Positions 1 through 10,625 are shown, counted from the stretch's first letter. The stretch: DNA of 48,342 bases from an uncultured Fibrobacterota bacterium (GCA_903876665.1 CAIRAY010000162.1:1-48342); one strand, 5' to 3'. Made by a program: numbers and translations. The notes: generated by a model not told the origin, from the letters alone.

Positions 1-3000
1 ATTCAAAGTCATTGGCGCCATTGACGGTCAGAGTTCCGGTTCCAGTAATGGAAGCGCTCGTGTTTGCAAGGTCGGGGGCGGTGATTTTCGCAACGGTTTG
101 GTTTGTGGTTCCCAAGGCGAGGACCATCGTCGGGTTGTTCGTAGCCGCTGCATTGAACGCCAAGGTCGTGCCCGTGGGCAAACGATCATTGCCACCGGAC
201 AAAGAAATGGTGCCTTGGTTGAGACTTGTCGTTCCGGTATAGGTATTCGCACCGCTCAGAGCCAAAGTTCCCGCACCGGCCTTGGTAAGGCCAAAACCAC
301 CGCTAATGATCCCAGAAATACTTATGGTCCCACTCGCATCATTATGGGTGACCGTGGTCGTCGCAGAAAGGGCAACGGGGCAAGAGATCACATGTGTACC
401 CGTGGAACCGCTGGGAGAGCTGATTCCGCCACCGCTGGTGATGGTGAGAGTACCACTGGTGCCGGTTTGAATGGTCATGACATTGGTGCCGGTATTTCCC
501 AAGGTGATGTTGGTGACGCTCCTGTTTCCATTCAGGGCAATGGTAGCCCCACCGGCCTTGTTCACGATAATGCTGGCATCATTGGTCGGGACGCCCGTTG
601 GCGACCAGTTGGTATTGGTGCCCCAGTCATTACTGGTGGCCCCCGTCCAGGTAAACGTCTCGTTCGCCACATTCGTCACGGTTACGGCGATGTTCTGTGA
701 AGCCGTCAGGGTGCCATCGGAAACCTGGACCGTTACATCGTACACGTTGTTCGTTCCCCCATCCGTTGGCAATTCAAAATCGGGGGTCGCAACAAAAGTC
801 AGGACGCCGGTACCAGCCCCAATGCTGAACTTGGCTGCATCCGCACCGCCCGTGATGCTGTAGACAAAGGACGTGCCCGCATCCACATCCGCACCCACCA
901 CCGTTCCTACTGCGGTCTGGTTCTCAGCGGCATTGAAGGTCGCGGAGCTTGTGACACTTGGAGCCTCATTCACACTCGTAACCGTCACGGTAATCGTCTG
1001 GACATCGGTGCCACCATAGCCATCGCTCACCGTTACCGCCACGACATAGGCATTATTGCCATCGGCATCGGTAGGACTCTCAAAGTTTGGAGAGCTGGCA
1101 AAGGTCAATACGCCTGTACCTGCCACAATATTGAATTTGGTCTGGTCCGCACCACCTGTAATACTAAAGCTGGGCGTCTCCCCATCGGCATCCGTTGAGG
1201 TCACCGTTGTCACTGCGCTCTGGTTTTCCGTTACACTCTTAGAAGCGGTAGCTGCCGCCCCGTCTGAAGAAATCACTGGGCTTGTACTGACCCGCAAAGT
1301 AATCGGACTGGATGCCGCATAAATGTTGTAATTATATCCGCCGGGCATGGTTCCTGTCACCAATGTGTTGTTTGTAAGTGCTCCGGTATAATTCAACAAA
1401 TTATAGGTGCCATAGGTGAATCCAGTACCAGCCGTAACATTCAAGGTTCCATTCAGAGTCAAGGCGCCCGTAACAGCCACCCGATCGCTCGTTGTCCCCA
1501 GATCCATATTGAGAACCGAGGTTGCTCCCAGAGTCAAGGCACCTGAATTCAGGGTTCCCGCACCCGCGTTACCCGGCGCGAGAATGGCCCCATTGGGAAT
1601 GGACGCTGTACCTGCGACGGTCCCGTTACCGGCAAGCGTTGCCCCACTCGTCACCGAAACCGCACTGCCACTTGCCAGAGAACCGGTTACATTCAAAGTA
1701 CCCGCGCTGACCGTGGTGGTACCTGTGTAGGTGTTCGCACCCCCTAGGGAAAGAACCCCAGCACCAGATTTCACAACATTCAATGCATTGGCCCCATTGG
1801 TAATGGGGTAGTCAAAGGTATACGCTCCTGAATTATTGATGGTGAGAGTTGAGGCGGCAGACCCGGAATTGGTGATTTGACGTGTCAGAGTTCCGGTGGC
1901 ACCGGTAGACAAGCCGGCAACTGTTTGTGAAAATCCATTCAGATCTAGGGAAGAACTGTAGGCACCACCTTGCCCAACGGTGACAATCGTGGTCGCGGGC
2001 AATGCATTCGAAACACCCAGTTTTAGGGTCCCATCAACCACACTTGTGGTCGTCCAGGTATTTCCAGTTGAACCCACAATCCAGGTTCCCGGATCGGTCT
2101 TCGCCAAGTTTGTCGTACTTGCCGTAACCGTGGAATTCAAATACCCCGTACCCGTACCCCGTAAATATAAGCTCCCACCAGTACCTCCGATAGTCCCAGC
2201 CAAAGTCATTGTCCCTTGAGGCATCAATTGACAGGCGTGGCCTCCTGCCACCGTAATCGCTCCATTCCAAGAGGTGGTACCCGATACATCCGTTAATAAG
2301 GATCGCAAATCCCCTGTCGCATTGGAATTCATGGTCAAGGCTTCGCCAGCCACAGAAACGCTAGGTGACAGAGTCAAGGTGGAACCTGCAGCCAGCACGG
2401 TCCCACCCGTGGTATTTCCCAGTGCGGTATTATGGCCTACAACTAAAGTACCCTCAGAAACCGTTGTGACTCCAGAATAGGAATTGGCACCTGAAAGGGT
2501 TAACGAACCCGTGCCCACCTTAGTAAGCCCAATAGACAGGGCGGTATTGGAAATTGCCCCGGAAAATGTGGTGTTCGAATGATCACCCCCACTTGTCAAA
2601 ATCGAGGTCCCGACTTTGGAATTATCAATGGTACCTGCACCCGCGAGGGAACCAACGGTTTCGCTTAAGCCGTTCATTTCCAGTTTACCGGTTAGCGTCA
2701 AGGCGCTGGCATCGGGAATTACGCCAGCCGCCCCAAGTTTCAAGGTACCCGCACTCACGGTGGTGGTGCCTGTATACGTATTGGCACCGGAAAAAACCAC
2801 CGTCCCTACTCCTGCAGTTGAAAGATTATAAGAGCCAGAAATCGCTCCGCTAACGATCAGGGTATCACCTACTTCGTATGATCCCAGATAGGTCGTACTA
2901 CTCCCCAGGGAAACGGGTCCCGTCCAGGTGGCATAATCCGCCATAACATTCGAACCTGTTCTTAATTGAGCGGTACCGTTTAGAGTTACAGATTCCGCGG

Positions 3001-6000
3001 GAATGGTAAATGGACCGCCATAAACAATCACTGCTCCCGCATTATTGACAACAGTCCCGTTGCTGGTGCCACCTAATGCGTTATTATGTCCGACACAGAG
3101 CTTTCCTCCGGTGATCGTGGTCAGGCCAGAATAGGTATTGTTGCCTGACAACAAAACATTACCTGCGTTAGCGGTAATTGCTCCGGTGCCTGAGATTACG
3201 CTCGCAACATCTACTGTGGTGGAATTACTCTGGACTAAATTCAGCGTACCATTATTGATAATATTCCCAGCCAAATTTCCTTGGGTTCCACCCAGGGTCA
3301 AGATTCCACCACTCCCAATGGTTGTGGTTCCAGTAGTGGTATTGTCAGCGGACAAAACCCATGTTCCCACCCCCTGCTTGGTAATCGTTCCCGTGCCTGT
3401 ACCAATGATGCTTGCGAGAGAGCCACCCAGGCCACCCCCTAAAGTCAAGCCCAAACCGGCACCGGTGATCGTACCGGTATTGGTGATAGCAATTGTCCCT
3501 GTTCCCCCGATGATACTACTGGCATTCCCCAAGGTTATCAGTCCCCCAAAAGTCGCTGCGACAGCGTCGCTATTGATTAAGGCCCCACCGCTCGAAATGC
3601 CCGTTCCATTGAGCGTCAATGGTTCTGCATTTGCATAGGTAATCCCATTTAAATCCAGAACAGCCCCGGAAGCGACAGTGGTACCTCCCGAAACATTACC
3701 AAGAGCGGTTGTGCTTCCCAGTTGAAGAGTTCCTGCAGAAATTGTCGTTAATCCCGTATAGGTGTTTGTACCGGATAATACTTGGGTTCCGATCCCTACT
3801 TTTAGCAAAGCCAAAGTTCCAGCAGTATTCTTGATCACCCCGGAGAAGGTTCCCGCTGCATTTCCGTTTCCGAGGGTTATGGCCGGCGTACCACTGACCC
3901 CATCAATGGTTCCCGCACCGCTTAATCCGTTGATCGATTCACTGAAACCATTCAGGTTCCAAGTACCCCCATTGACCACATCGCCCACACCTGTACCGTT
4001 CGGGATTTGGTTGGCCCGGCCCAGCACCAATTCATCTTTGGAACCCTCTATGGTGGTCGTTCCCTGGTAATCGTTCGCGGTGCCTGCGTTATTGAGAGTG
4101 ACTGTGAGGGCCGTTCCTGTGCTATTATCTAAATAGAAACCCTGAGTACCCGTGATTTGACCGGTCAGCGTAACCTCTCCAGGGCCAGTCAGGCCTGTGC
4201 AGAATGTCACATCCGCAAGGTTCGCGGTTAATTTTCCAGAGAGGGTGTGACCGGCATTATCGAAACGAATTCCGCGATAGGTTCCATCACCCAAGGAAGT
4301 ATTGAATACAATCGCATTGGCAAGGGTGTTATTGGCATAAGAATCAAATAGAATACTCGCCTTATCGGTTGCAGCCTCTCCGATGTAGATTGTCCCCGTG
4401 CCATAGGGGCTGCTGGTAATGGCCCCAGCCGACCCAACCGTAGTGATTGCAGCCGTAATACGCAAACGCGTTCCCACCGTGCTATTTGCTAAAGTCAATC
4501 CACCCGAGAAGGTATTTGCATTGGTTCCTGGAAACACCTGGGAAGATGTATTGACATTGGCAACGCGGACCGCAACATCCCGAGTGGCTCCATCCAAAAC
4601 CAAGGCCGAAATCATTGTTGCCATTGCCGTCACATTCAGCGTAGAAACCCCTGTTCCTGCCGCATTGTCCGTAATTGTGGCCGTATTCACGCTACTGGAA
4701 ATATCCGAAACATCTGCATTGTATCCATTTAAATTCAACACCGTGGAAGCCGACATGCTTAGAGCACCCCCTGGCAGGGCGCTGGAACTGCCGAGCCTGA
4801 GTGTGCCCCCAGTAATGGCGGTTGCGCCGGTGTAGGTATTGGCCCCGGAAATCGTTAATGTTCCTGCGCCCGCCTTGGTGAGAGTTCCTGTGCCTGTGCC
4901 AATGATTCCATCAATGGCCGAGTTACCCCCACCCCCACCAATGGTAAGATTGGTATTGGTCCCTGTGACATTTCCACTCAGAGTAAACACAATGGACGCG
5001 GCGGCGGGGTCTGTTACAGTGAAAATGGTGGCCCCGTTTAGGGTGGTGGCATTGCGAAAGGAAAGCCCAGCAGTACCACTCGTAACATTGGAGCCAGCAG
5101 AGATTGTGGTGGTATAGGCACCATTTTGCACTAGGTTATAAAGGGAGTGCGTGACCCCAACACCCGCAGTCTCACGGTCTACGACCACATTCACCCCGGC
5201 ACCATTGACTTGCAAGGACGAGGTAAAAGCGGTCGCGACATCGCTCACCAACCGCAGAGTCGTAGAGGCTGCGCAATAAACATAATCCGTCGCTTCCAAA
5301 TTACCTGCTGCACCCGCATTTCGTAAATCCAATGTTCCAGCATCCAAGTACATATCCCCGTCCAATTGTCCATTCCAACTGGAAAGAACCAAGCTCCCTA
5401 GGCCCGTTTTATGAGGGGATCCGGCACCACCGGTTGATCGAAACCCACCGTAGGTCGATGGATTTCCATTCAAGGTAAGGGTTTTTCCTGAGGCAACTTC
5501 CACGGTAATACTGCGTGAAGCCCCTGAAGCATAAAGTTCTTTCGCGGAAGTAAAGGTTTCGGTTACCTTTAAAGTGCCATCACCGGTGAAAATCGCCAGG
5601 GTAGAACCTGCGGGTGCTCCTAAGCTATTTTCGGCATCCACACTCAGGACACCATCAAAGATGGTTGTTCCCCCGGTGTAGGTATTGGCGCCAGAGAGAG
5701 TCCATGTTCCCGCATCATTTTTTAGTACGGACCCGGTGGATGCACCAATGACGCCCGAAACCGTTCCAGTACCTGCACCGGCGAGCGTTAATATATACGT
5801 TCCATTGGTCACCGCCGCGACACTCAATGTTCCAGAGCTTGTTGCAGTTATGGTACTCGCACTTCCCAGAGTAATTGTCCCTAAATAAGATGCGGCGACT
5901 CCCGTATTAGTCAGGGCACCTGCAGGCAGGGCCGTTAAGCCCGTTCCTCGGAGGGTTAACGCTTCGGCATTTGTCGCGCCGATGGTAAAGCCATTCAAAT

Positions 6001-8293
6001 CGAGTACCGCACCAGAAGCGACAGTCACGCCCCCCGCACTTGTTCCTAAAGGACCACTGGCAGCAACATTGGAGCCCACTCCTAGCTCGAGAGTGCCTGC
6101 ATTGACCGTAGTTACGCCGGTATAGGTATTCGCTCCTGAAAGGGTAAGAACGCCTGTGCCGGCTTTAGTAAGCGCCACCGTTCCTGTCGTATTTTTGATA
6201 AGCCCTGAGAATGTGGTATTGGAATTATTGCCTCCCGTTGTCAGAGTATAGGTACCTACACCGGAACCATTATCAACGGTTCCAGCCCCTGCCAAAGAAC
6301 CGATGGTCTGACTAAACCCATTCAAATCCAGCGTTCCAGTAACCGTGACGGCACTACCACTAGGAATGGCCGAGGCCAATCCAATCTCAAGAGTTCCGGC
6401 ACTTATTGAGGTTGTACCCGTGTAAGAATTTGCACCTGAAAGCGATAAAATGGCTGAGCCTGTCTTGGTGAGATTGCCTGTGCCACTGATGATTCCGGAC
6501 ACAGAAAAATCCACAGTGGCGTTGATCGTGCTATTTGCGGCTAAACTGACTGTTCCAGAAACCGTGGACGACCCTCCTACATTTTGGGTGGAGCTAAGGA
6601 TTCCCCCGTTCAGGATCAAGGGGTTGGTGAGGTTTACCGGAGTCCCATAGGCCGTCAGGAACAAAGAGGCTCCTGAATTTACCGTAAAGGAGCCCGTACC
6701 AGAGGTCGTTGTACCTGCATGCATATTGATGTCGCCATTACTTATCGCTATAGATCCATTGGCGACAACGGGTATGCCCACAAAACAGATTTCGTTGTCA
6801 TCCTGTTTGGTCAACGTCACGCCACTATTGATGGTGAGCCCCTTGGTCGCTAGGTCGGTATAGCGGATATCCCACCGATTAAGTCCACCTATGGCGCTAT
6901 TGGCTGTCACGGTAAGCTTTTGCATTGCGTTGGCTTGTGTTGCCCCATTGTTTATGATGGTTCCACCAGCAAGGGTAAAAGCCTCCTGGCCCAGATTAAT
7001 GCCATTGATATTAAAGATTGCTCCCGCACTCACGGTAGTCCCTGTTGCAGCCGTACCCAGAGCCGCGGCATTTCCTGCGGTGAGAGTACCGGCATTGATG
7101 GCTGTTGCCCCCGTGTAGGTATTTGCACCATTTAAAATCAATGTTCCGGAACCTGATTTGGTTAAAACCCCTCCAGCGGTTCCTGCCAGGATTTTTGAAA
7201 CCTGGGTAGAGGTAAATCCATTGGTATTGATGGTGACTCCACCGGAATTCAGGTTGATCGTGAAGAACTGCCGGTCACCTCCTCCCGATGTGGCTTCAAA
7301 AAGATTCCCCGTAGCGCTTGCGGTAATCGTACCTCCATTCAGATTCAGTATTGTGGAATGGTCGCCCGTATTTCCGGTCGCAGCAGTTTTTGTTGAGAGC
7401 ATGCCCACCGCCGTGGTAATGAGCGAAGCCCCGCTATTCAAATTGATGGTAAGATCATCGGTAGAGACGCCGTCTGAAGTATTCCCCACCCAAGGAGCGG
7501 TAACCGTTCCTCCCGATAAGGTCAAGACACCGTCTCCGGCATCCATATGACGAATTTGATATTCAAACGTATGGGTTCCCCCAGAAATCGTTAGGGTTGC
7601 CCCACCAGTGTTCCAACCAATAATCAGGTCTCCCGCGTGGACCGTTCCACCGGAAATTGTTCCCGAACCTAGGGAAGTTCCAAATCCAAAAACCAAACGA
7701 TTAAAACCACAATCAAGGCTTCCACCGGACATATTGAAGATCGCAGAAGTTCCCGCAACTTGCATGGCCTGACCATTTCCCATAGTGGATGTCAGCGTAA
7801 TGGATGCATTGGTATTCACAAGCGTTCCGGCTTGAACGTCTATGTAGAGTAGGGAGGATGTCCCGGTGGAGAGGGTTGTTGTTCCAGATCCCTCTTTCAC
7901 AAACTGGATATTGTTGGTGAGTGCGCCTGTATAGGTTTTGCTAATATTCGAGCTACCCACCGTTAAGGCCTTTGCTGCGCCAGCATTATTGATCACGGCG
8001 CTACCGGATGCGGCCAAACTACCCACAGTAAGGCTGTTGCCTGCCATTTGAATGGTACCGGTTCCACTCAGAGTAAGACCAGCCGAGGTAGTAAAATTTC
8101 CCGTCATGGTTACCGTGATTCCCGTGTTAATCACGATGGAATCCGTAGCTGTAGGTACCGCCGCCCCGCTCCAGGTTGCCGTGCTATTCCAGTTGCCGGT
8201 CGTATTGGCCGTTTTGGTAACGGCAAAAGCATTCTGACTCCAGAAAGTCAAAAGCATGACAAGCAAAACCCTATGTAGCCACGAAATGTTCAA
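1..8293 (-). CDS. Giant secreted autotransporter-type beta-strand repeat protein with cadherin-like domains (3' end outside window)
   Basis: The reading frame stays open from a TTG at 8293 to base 1 (2,764 codons) and has no stop in the window, so the protein is C-terminally incomplete here. Residues 1-24 form a signal peptide (WLHR, then a hydrophobic run ending QNAFA). The ATG 12 codons later would remove the basic N-region, so TTG is preferred. At least eleven copies of a GANTYTGTT-like motif recur (near 235, 1724, 2470, 2770, 3130, 3755, 4830, 5676, 6118, 6420 and 7113). This is the hallmark of autotransporter-associated beta-strand repeats (PF12951), which build a right-handed beta-helix. 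I checked the motif frame at five positions and it never shifts. Around 665-1290 two cadherin-like repeats occur (for example SITGGADAAKFSIG, VTVSDGYGG, VNEAPSV), then the beta-helix repeats resume. Probably a surface adhesin or S-layer-like fibre. No barrel or anchor is visible because the C-terminus is missing. Confidence 0.9.
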   Translation of the reverse strand, partial: MNISWLHRVLLVMLLTFWSQNAFAVTKTANTTGNWNSTATWSGAAVPTATDSIVINTGITVTMTGNFTTSAGLTLSGTGTIQMAGNSLTVGSLAASGSAVINNAGAAKALTVGSSNISKTYTGALTNNIQFVKEGSGTTTLSTGTSSLLYIDVQAGTLVNTNASITLTSTMGNGQAMQVAGTSAIFNMSGGSLDCGFNRLVFGFGTSLGSGTISGGTVHAGDLIIGWNTGGATLTISGGTHTFEYQIRHMDAGDGVLTLSGGTVTAPWVGNTSDGVSTDDLTINLNSGASLITTAVGMLSTKTAATGNTGDHSTILNLNGGTITASATGNLFEATSGGGDRQFFTINLNSGGVTINTNGFTSTQVSKILAGTAGGVLTKSGSGTLILNGANTYTGATAINAGTLTAGNAAALGTAATGTTVSAGAIFNINGINLGQEAFTLAGGTIINNGATQANAMQKLTVTANSAIGGLNRWDIRYTDLATKGLTINSGVTLTKQDDNEICFVGIPVVANGSIAISNGDINMHAGTTTSGTGSFTVNSGASLFLTAYGTPVNLTNPLILNGGILSSTQNVGGSSTVSGTVSLAANSTINATVDFSVSGIISGTGNLTKTGSAILSLSGANSYTGTTSISAGTLEIGLASAIPSGSAVTVTGTLDLNGFSQTIGSLAGAGTVDNGSGVGTYTLTTGGNNSNTTFSGLIKNTTGTVALTKAGTGVLTLSGANTYTGVTTVNAGTLELGVGSNVAASGPLGTSAGGVTVASGAVLDLNGFTIGATNAEALTLRGTGLTALPAGALTNTGVAASYLGTITLGSASTITATSSGTLSVAAVTNGTYILTLAGAGTGTVSGVIGASTGSVLKNDAGTWTLSGANTYTGGTTIFDGVLSVDAENSLGAPAGSTLAIFTGDGTLKVTETFTSAKELYASGASRSITVEVASGKTLTLNGNPSTYGGFRSTGGAGSPHKTGLGSLVLSSWNGQLDGDMYLDAGTLDLRNAGAAGNLEATDYVYCAASTTLRLVSDVATAFTSSLQVNGAGVNVVVDRETAGVGVTHSLYNLVQNGAYTTTISAGSNVTSGTAGLSFRNATTLNGATIFTVTDPAAASIVFTLSGNVTGTNTNLTIGGGGGNSAIDGIIGTGTGTLTKAGAGTLTISGANTYTGATAITGGTLRLGSSSALPGGALSMSASTVLNLNGYNADVSDISSSVNTATITDNAAGTGVSTLNVTAMATMISALVLDGATRDVAVRVANVNTSSQVFPGTNANTFSGGLTLANSTVGTRLRITAAITTVGSAGAITSSPYGTGTIYIGEAATDKASILFDSYANNTLANAIVFNTSLGDGTYRGIRFDNAGHTLSGKLTANLADVTFCTGLTGPGEVTLTGQITGTQGFYLDNSTGTALTVTLNNAGTANDYQGTTTIEGSKDELVLGRANQIPNGTGVGDVVNGGTWNLNGFSESINGLSGAGTIDGVSGTPAITLGNGNAAGTFSGVIKNTAGTLALLKVGIGTQVLSGTNTYTGLTTISAGTLQLGSTTALGNVSGGTTVASGAVLDLNGITYANAEPLTLNGTGISSGGALINSDAVAATFGGLITLGNASSIIGGTGTIAITNTGTITGAGLGLTLGGGLGGSLASIIGTGTGTITKQGVGTWVLSADNTTTGTTTIGSGGILTLGGTQGNLAGNIINNGTLNLVQSNSTTVDVASVISGTGAITANAGNVLLSGNNTYSGLTTITGGKLCVGHNNALGGTSNGTVVNNAGAVIVYGGPFTIPAESVTLNGTAQLRTGSNVMADYATWTGPVSLGSSTTYLGSYEVGDTLIVSGAISGSYNLSTAGVGTVVFSGANTYTGTTTVSAGTLKLGAAGVIPDASALTLTGKLEMNGLSETVGSLAGAGTIDNSKVGTSILTSGGDHSNTTFSGAISNTALSIGLTKVGTGSLTLSGANSYSGVTTVSEGTLVVGHNTALGNTTGGTVLAAGSTLTLSPSVSVAGEALTMNSNATGDLRSLLTDVSGTTSWNGAITVAGGHACQLMPQGTMTLAGTIGGTGGSLYLRGTGTGYLNSTVTASTTNLAKTDPGTWIVGSTGNTWTTTSVVDGTLKLGVSNALPATTIVTVGQGGAYSSSLDLNGFSQTVAGLSTGATGTLTRQITNSGSAASTLTINNSGAYTFDYPITNGANALNVVKSGAGVLSLGGANTYTGTTTVSAGTLNVTGSLASGSAVSVTSGATLAGNGTVAGTASIPNGAILAPGNAGAGTLNSGALTLGATSVLNMDLGTTSDRVAVTGALTLNGTLNVTAGTGFTYGTYNLLNYTGALTNNTLVTGTMPGGYNYNIYAASSPITLRVSTSPVISSDGAAATASKSVTENQSAVTTVTSTDADGETPSFSITGGADQTKFNIVAGTGVLTFASSPNFESPTDADGNNAYVVAVTVSDGYGGTDVQTITVTVTSVNEAPSVTSSATFNAAENQTAVGTVVGADVDAGTSFVYSITGGADAAKFSIGAGTGVLTFVATPDFELPTDGGTNNVYDVTVQVSDGTLTASQNIAVTVTNVANETFTWTGATSNDWGTNTNWSPTGVPTNDASIIVNKAGGATIALNGNRSVTNITLGNTGTNVMTIQTGTSGTLTITSGGGISSPSGSTGTHVISCPVALSATTTVTHNDASGTISISGIISGGFGLTKAGAGTLALSGANTYTGTTSLNQGTISLSGGNDRLPTGTTLAFNAAATNNPTMVLALGTTNQTVAKITAPDLANTSASITGTGTLTVNGANDFE

Positions 8294-8314
8294 GGCATAC
8301 CCACAATGAATCTG

Positions 8315-8344
8315 ATTATAGTATATCTCTTTTCACGAATTCAA
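8315..8344 (-). promoter_or_regulatory. Sigma70-like promoter of the giant repeat protein
   Basis: On the minus strand TTGAAT (8344-8339) is followed after 18 bp by a perfect TATAAT (8320-8315). Transcription would start near 8308, about 15 nt before the TTG start codon at 8293. This supports the TTG start, because no other in-frame start lies between the promoter and codon 1. Confidence 0.6.
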
Positions 8345-8381
8345 CAACAGTTTTAAACTTTGTGTTGATCCAAATTGACTC

Positions 8382-8404
8382 GTGTACTTTAATTCATAGT
8401 ACAC
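8382..8404. promoter_or_regulatory. Operator-like palindrome in the divergent intergenic region
   Basis: A perfect 7-bp inverted repeat, GTGTACT and AGTACAC, is separated by nine A/T-rich bases. It lies upstream of the -35 of the minus-strand promoter and about 230 bp upstream of the plus-strand gene at 8633, so it could act on either. Related dyads occur at 12514 and 24055, upstream of two other secreted-protein genes. Function is inferred from symmetry and recurrence only. Confidence 0.4.
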
Positions 8405-8632
8405 ACAAAAACACAGAGTGAATGTAAAGCGGGCGATTGGCAATTACCCGCTTGCAATCATTTATTGTTTACCCATGTTTCATTCATAATCTGGATTAAC
8501 CCCCATTTTTTCCATGTTTTGATCGGTTTTTGGGCTTTTCTGTTTACCTCTTGAAAGCGATTGGAGTTCAAAAACGAAGCGTTTGGGAATTAAATTGCCA
8601 AATAGGAATCACCCTCCATTCAAGAGAGAACC

Positions 8633-10618
8633 ATGAAAACAATCCCACTCCTTCTCGCAGGCGCCATGGCCCTTCACGCGCGCACTTTGCATGTAACCAC
8701 CACCGGAAACAACACAAACTCAGGAACCGCGACTCAGCCTTGGTCCCTAGCCAAAGCCGTATCGTCGGCAGTCGCGGGCGACACGGTGCTGATCCATGGA
8801 GGCACGTACTCCACCTGGCTTACACCGACAAAAAATGGCACGACTAGCACACCCATCCTTTTCAAAGCGGCACCCGGAGAAAAACCCGTGCTGAACAAAG
8901 TCGGGATCCTCATCCAAGATCGCCAGAACATCAAGGTCAGTGGCATCCGCGTGACGAATGTTCTCTCCGTGGGAATCCAAGTCAAGGGTAGCCAGAATGT
9001 GATTATTGATAGTTGCAGTACATATATCACCCAGTTTGGTGGTTTTTTGGGTGAAGAAAGCTCCAACATTAAAATACTTAACAGCAAAATTGAAAGAGCC
9101 AACGAAGGGTCAAGCAATAACCCGAACTGCCTTGCCTATTCCAACCCCTGCAAAAATGCCCACGAAGCCCTGTCCATAACAGAAACGGACCAGTTCGAAG
9201 TCGCCTACAATGTTTTGGACGGAGGCTGGTCCGAGGGTATCGACACCAAGGGAAATGCCTCTTTCGGTAAAGTACACCACAACGAGGTCATGAATACCAA
9301 GCTGGGCATCTATACCGATGCTTATGCAGGGAACGAATCCGATATCGAGATCTCCTCCAATAAGGTGCACCACAATCGCAATGGAGGATTCATACTTTCT
9401 GCCGAAGTTGGAGGCACCCTCAAGCGGATCAAGTATTCCAACAACCTCATCTATAGCAATGAGGGCCCGGGGTTCCTGATCAGCGATTGGGTATCTGGCC
9501 AAGCGGATCACCATATTATGGAAGACATCACCATTGTCAACAACACTTCGATTGGAAACGGCTGGGGCGGCGGATTCATGGTTGCCAACAAAGAAGCCAG
9601 CCGTGTGATCATACGAAACAATATCGCAGCAAACAACGACGAGTCACAGGTTGCCGTAACGGCAGCTGGCCCAGGATTGGTGGTTGAAAACAACCTGCAC
9701 TTTGGCTCGAAAAGCTCCAAATCGGTGATTGGCCCTACCGACATCGTCGCTGATCCCAAGTTTGTGAATGCAGCCGCATTTGACTTCCACCTGCAAGCCA
9801 CCTCACCAGCACTGGACCGTGGCCTTACCATCGCCGAAATCACCTCGGACCTCGATGGCAACAAGCGTCCCGCAGGGAGCGCATTGGATCTGGGTGCCTA
9901 CGAGCGCATAGTGAACGGATCATCGAGTGTCGCCTCCAGCTCATCCAGCCTTAGGCAGTCCAGCATTGCACAATCCAGTTCCAGCATCGCACGATCCAGT
10001 TCTAGCATCGCACAATCCAGTTCTAGCATCGCACGATCCAGTTCCAGCATCGCACGATCCAGTTCCAGCGTCGCGCAATCCAGCATGGCAAACTCGAGCT
10101 CAAGTGTTGCCGGACCCACGAGTACAGCAAACTCCAGCTCCTCCACCACAACTGCAACTTTATGTGCAAATCCAATCCTATTGCAGGGATCCGGCACCTA
10201 CAACATTCCCTCACTGGGAGCCTGTTTCAAGGTAAACACCAGCGCTTACAAATTTGGCGCCATGCTGAGCGTTCGCAATACTACAACAAGCACCGAGCGG
10301 CTGGAATGGTATGGCAACAACGATCAGAACACCACGAGCTGCAAACTCAGTAGCGCCACGCTCTCGGGCAATGGAGCACAGTTAAACAACTTCGTAGCGG
10401 GTAAAGACGCAAGCGGATTTTCTTGGCTCAAGGTGATTCCCAACACAGGGGCTACGAGCGTGTATGTGGATTTTCAAAACTGGCAGAATGGTTCCGGCTG
10501 TGGCGTAGCGGCACCTCCCCTGGCAAAGCCCTTGGCCTTTGGAGCGCAGACAGATAATCCCGCGCCCTTGACTCCATCTTTTGATCTGCTGGGTCGAAAG
10601 ACAAAGAGTCTACCCTAG
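8633..10618 (+). CDS. Secreted right-handed beta-helix protein (polysaccharide-lyase-like) with Ser-rich linker and C-terminal tail
   Basis: The protein has 661 residues. Residues 1-16 are a signal peptide ending ALHA. Residues 17-430 resemble parallel beta-helix proteins of the DUF1565/PL9 type: an N-terminal TTTGNNTNSGTATQPW segment, a GDTVLIHGGTYS turn, then repeated I-x-N/S-N rungs such as IIRNNIAANND. Such folds bind or cleave acidic polysaccharides, but I cannot point to a catalytic lysine or calcium site, so activity is uncertain. A Ser-rich linker of roughly 75 residues (SSSSIAR/SSSSIAQ heptads) leads to a C-terminal domain of about 140 residues starting LCANP. The protein ends with FDLLGRKTKSLP, a short form of the tail on other secreted proteins here. 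It is divergent from the giant repeat protein, and a possible terminator follows it. Confidence 0.85.
   Translation: MKTIPLLLAGAMALHARTLHVTTTGNNTNSGTATQPWSLAKAVSSAVAGDTVLIHGGTYSTWLTPTKNGTTSTPILFKAAPGEKPVLNKVGILIQDRQNIKVSGIRVTNVLSVGIQVKGSQNVIIDSCSTYITQFGGFLGEESSNIKILNSKIERANEGSSNNPNCLAYSNPCKNAHEALSITETDQFEVAYNVLDGGWSEGIDTKGNASFGKVHHNEVMNTKLGIYTDAYAGNESDIEISSNKVHHNRNGGFILSAEVGGTLKRIKYSNNLIYSNEGPGFLISDWVSGQADHHIMEDITIVNNTSIGNGWGGGFMVANKEASRVIIRNNIAANNDESQVAVTAAGPGLVVENNLHFGSKSSKSVIGPTDIVADPKFVNAAAFDFHLQATSPALDRGLTIAEITSDLDGNKRPAGSALDLGAYERIVNGSSSVASSSSSLRQSSIAQSSSSIARSSSSIAQSSSSIARSSSSIARSSSSVAQSSMANSSSSVAGPTSTANSSSSTTTATLCANPILLQGSGTYNIPSLGACFKVNTSAYKFGAMLSVRNTTTSTERLEWYGNNDQNTTSCKLSSATLSGNGAQLNNFVAGKDASGFSWLKVIPNTGATSVYVDFQNWQNGSGCGVAAPPLAKPLAFGAQTDNPAPLTPSFDLLGRKTKSLP
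9961..10085 (+). repeat. 21-bp tandem repeat encoding a Ser-rich linker
   Basis: About six imperfect 21-bp units encode the heptad SSSSIAR/Q inside the beta-helix protein. The near-identity of the units at DNA level suggests recent slippage or recombination. Unit number may differ between strains. Confidence 0.8.
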
Positions 10619-10625
10619 GAAATTG

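Larger units (their letters stand above)
8294..8632. other. Divergent intergenic region, 339 bp
   Basis: It separates two divergent secreted-protein genes. It holds the minus-strand promoter at 8315-8344 and the palindrome at 8382-8404. The remainder is A/T-rich (for example 8455-8560) with no convincing coding frame. A weak purine-rich ribosome site (AGAGAG) lies just before the ATG at 8633. I could not assign the plus-strand promoter with confidence. Confidence 0.6.

Noticed and set aside
12..8278. Many plus-strand open frames of 60-200 codons
   Set aside because: They are antisense shadows of the giant minus-strand repeat gene: Val/Pro-rich, without ribosome sites, and broken up, while the minus frame is continuous.
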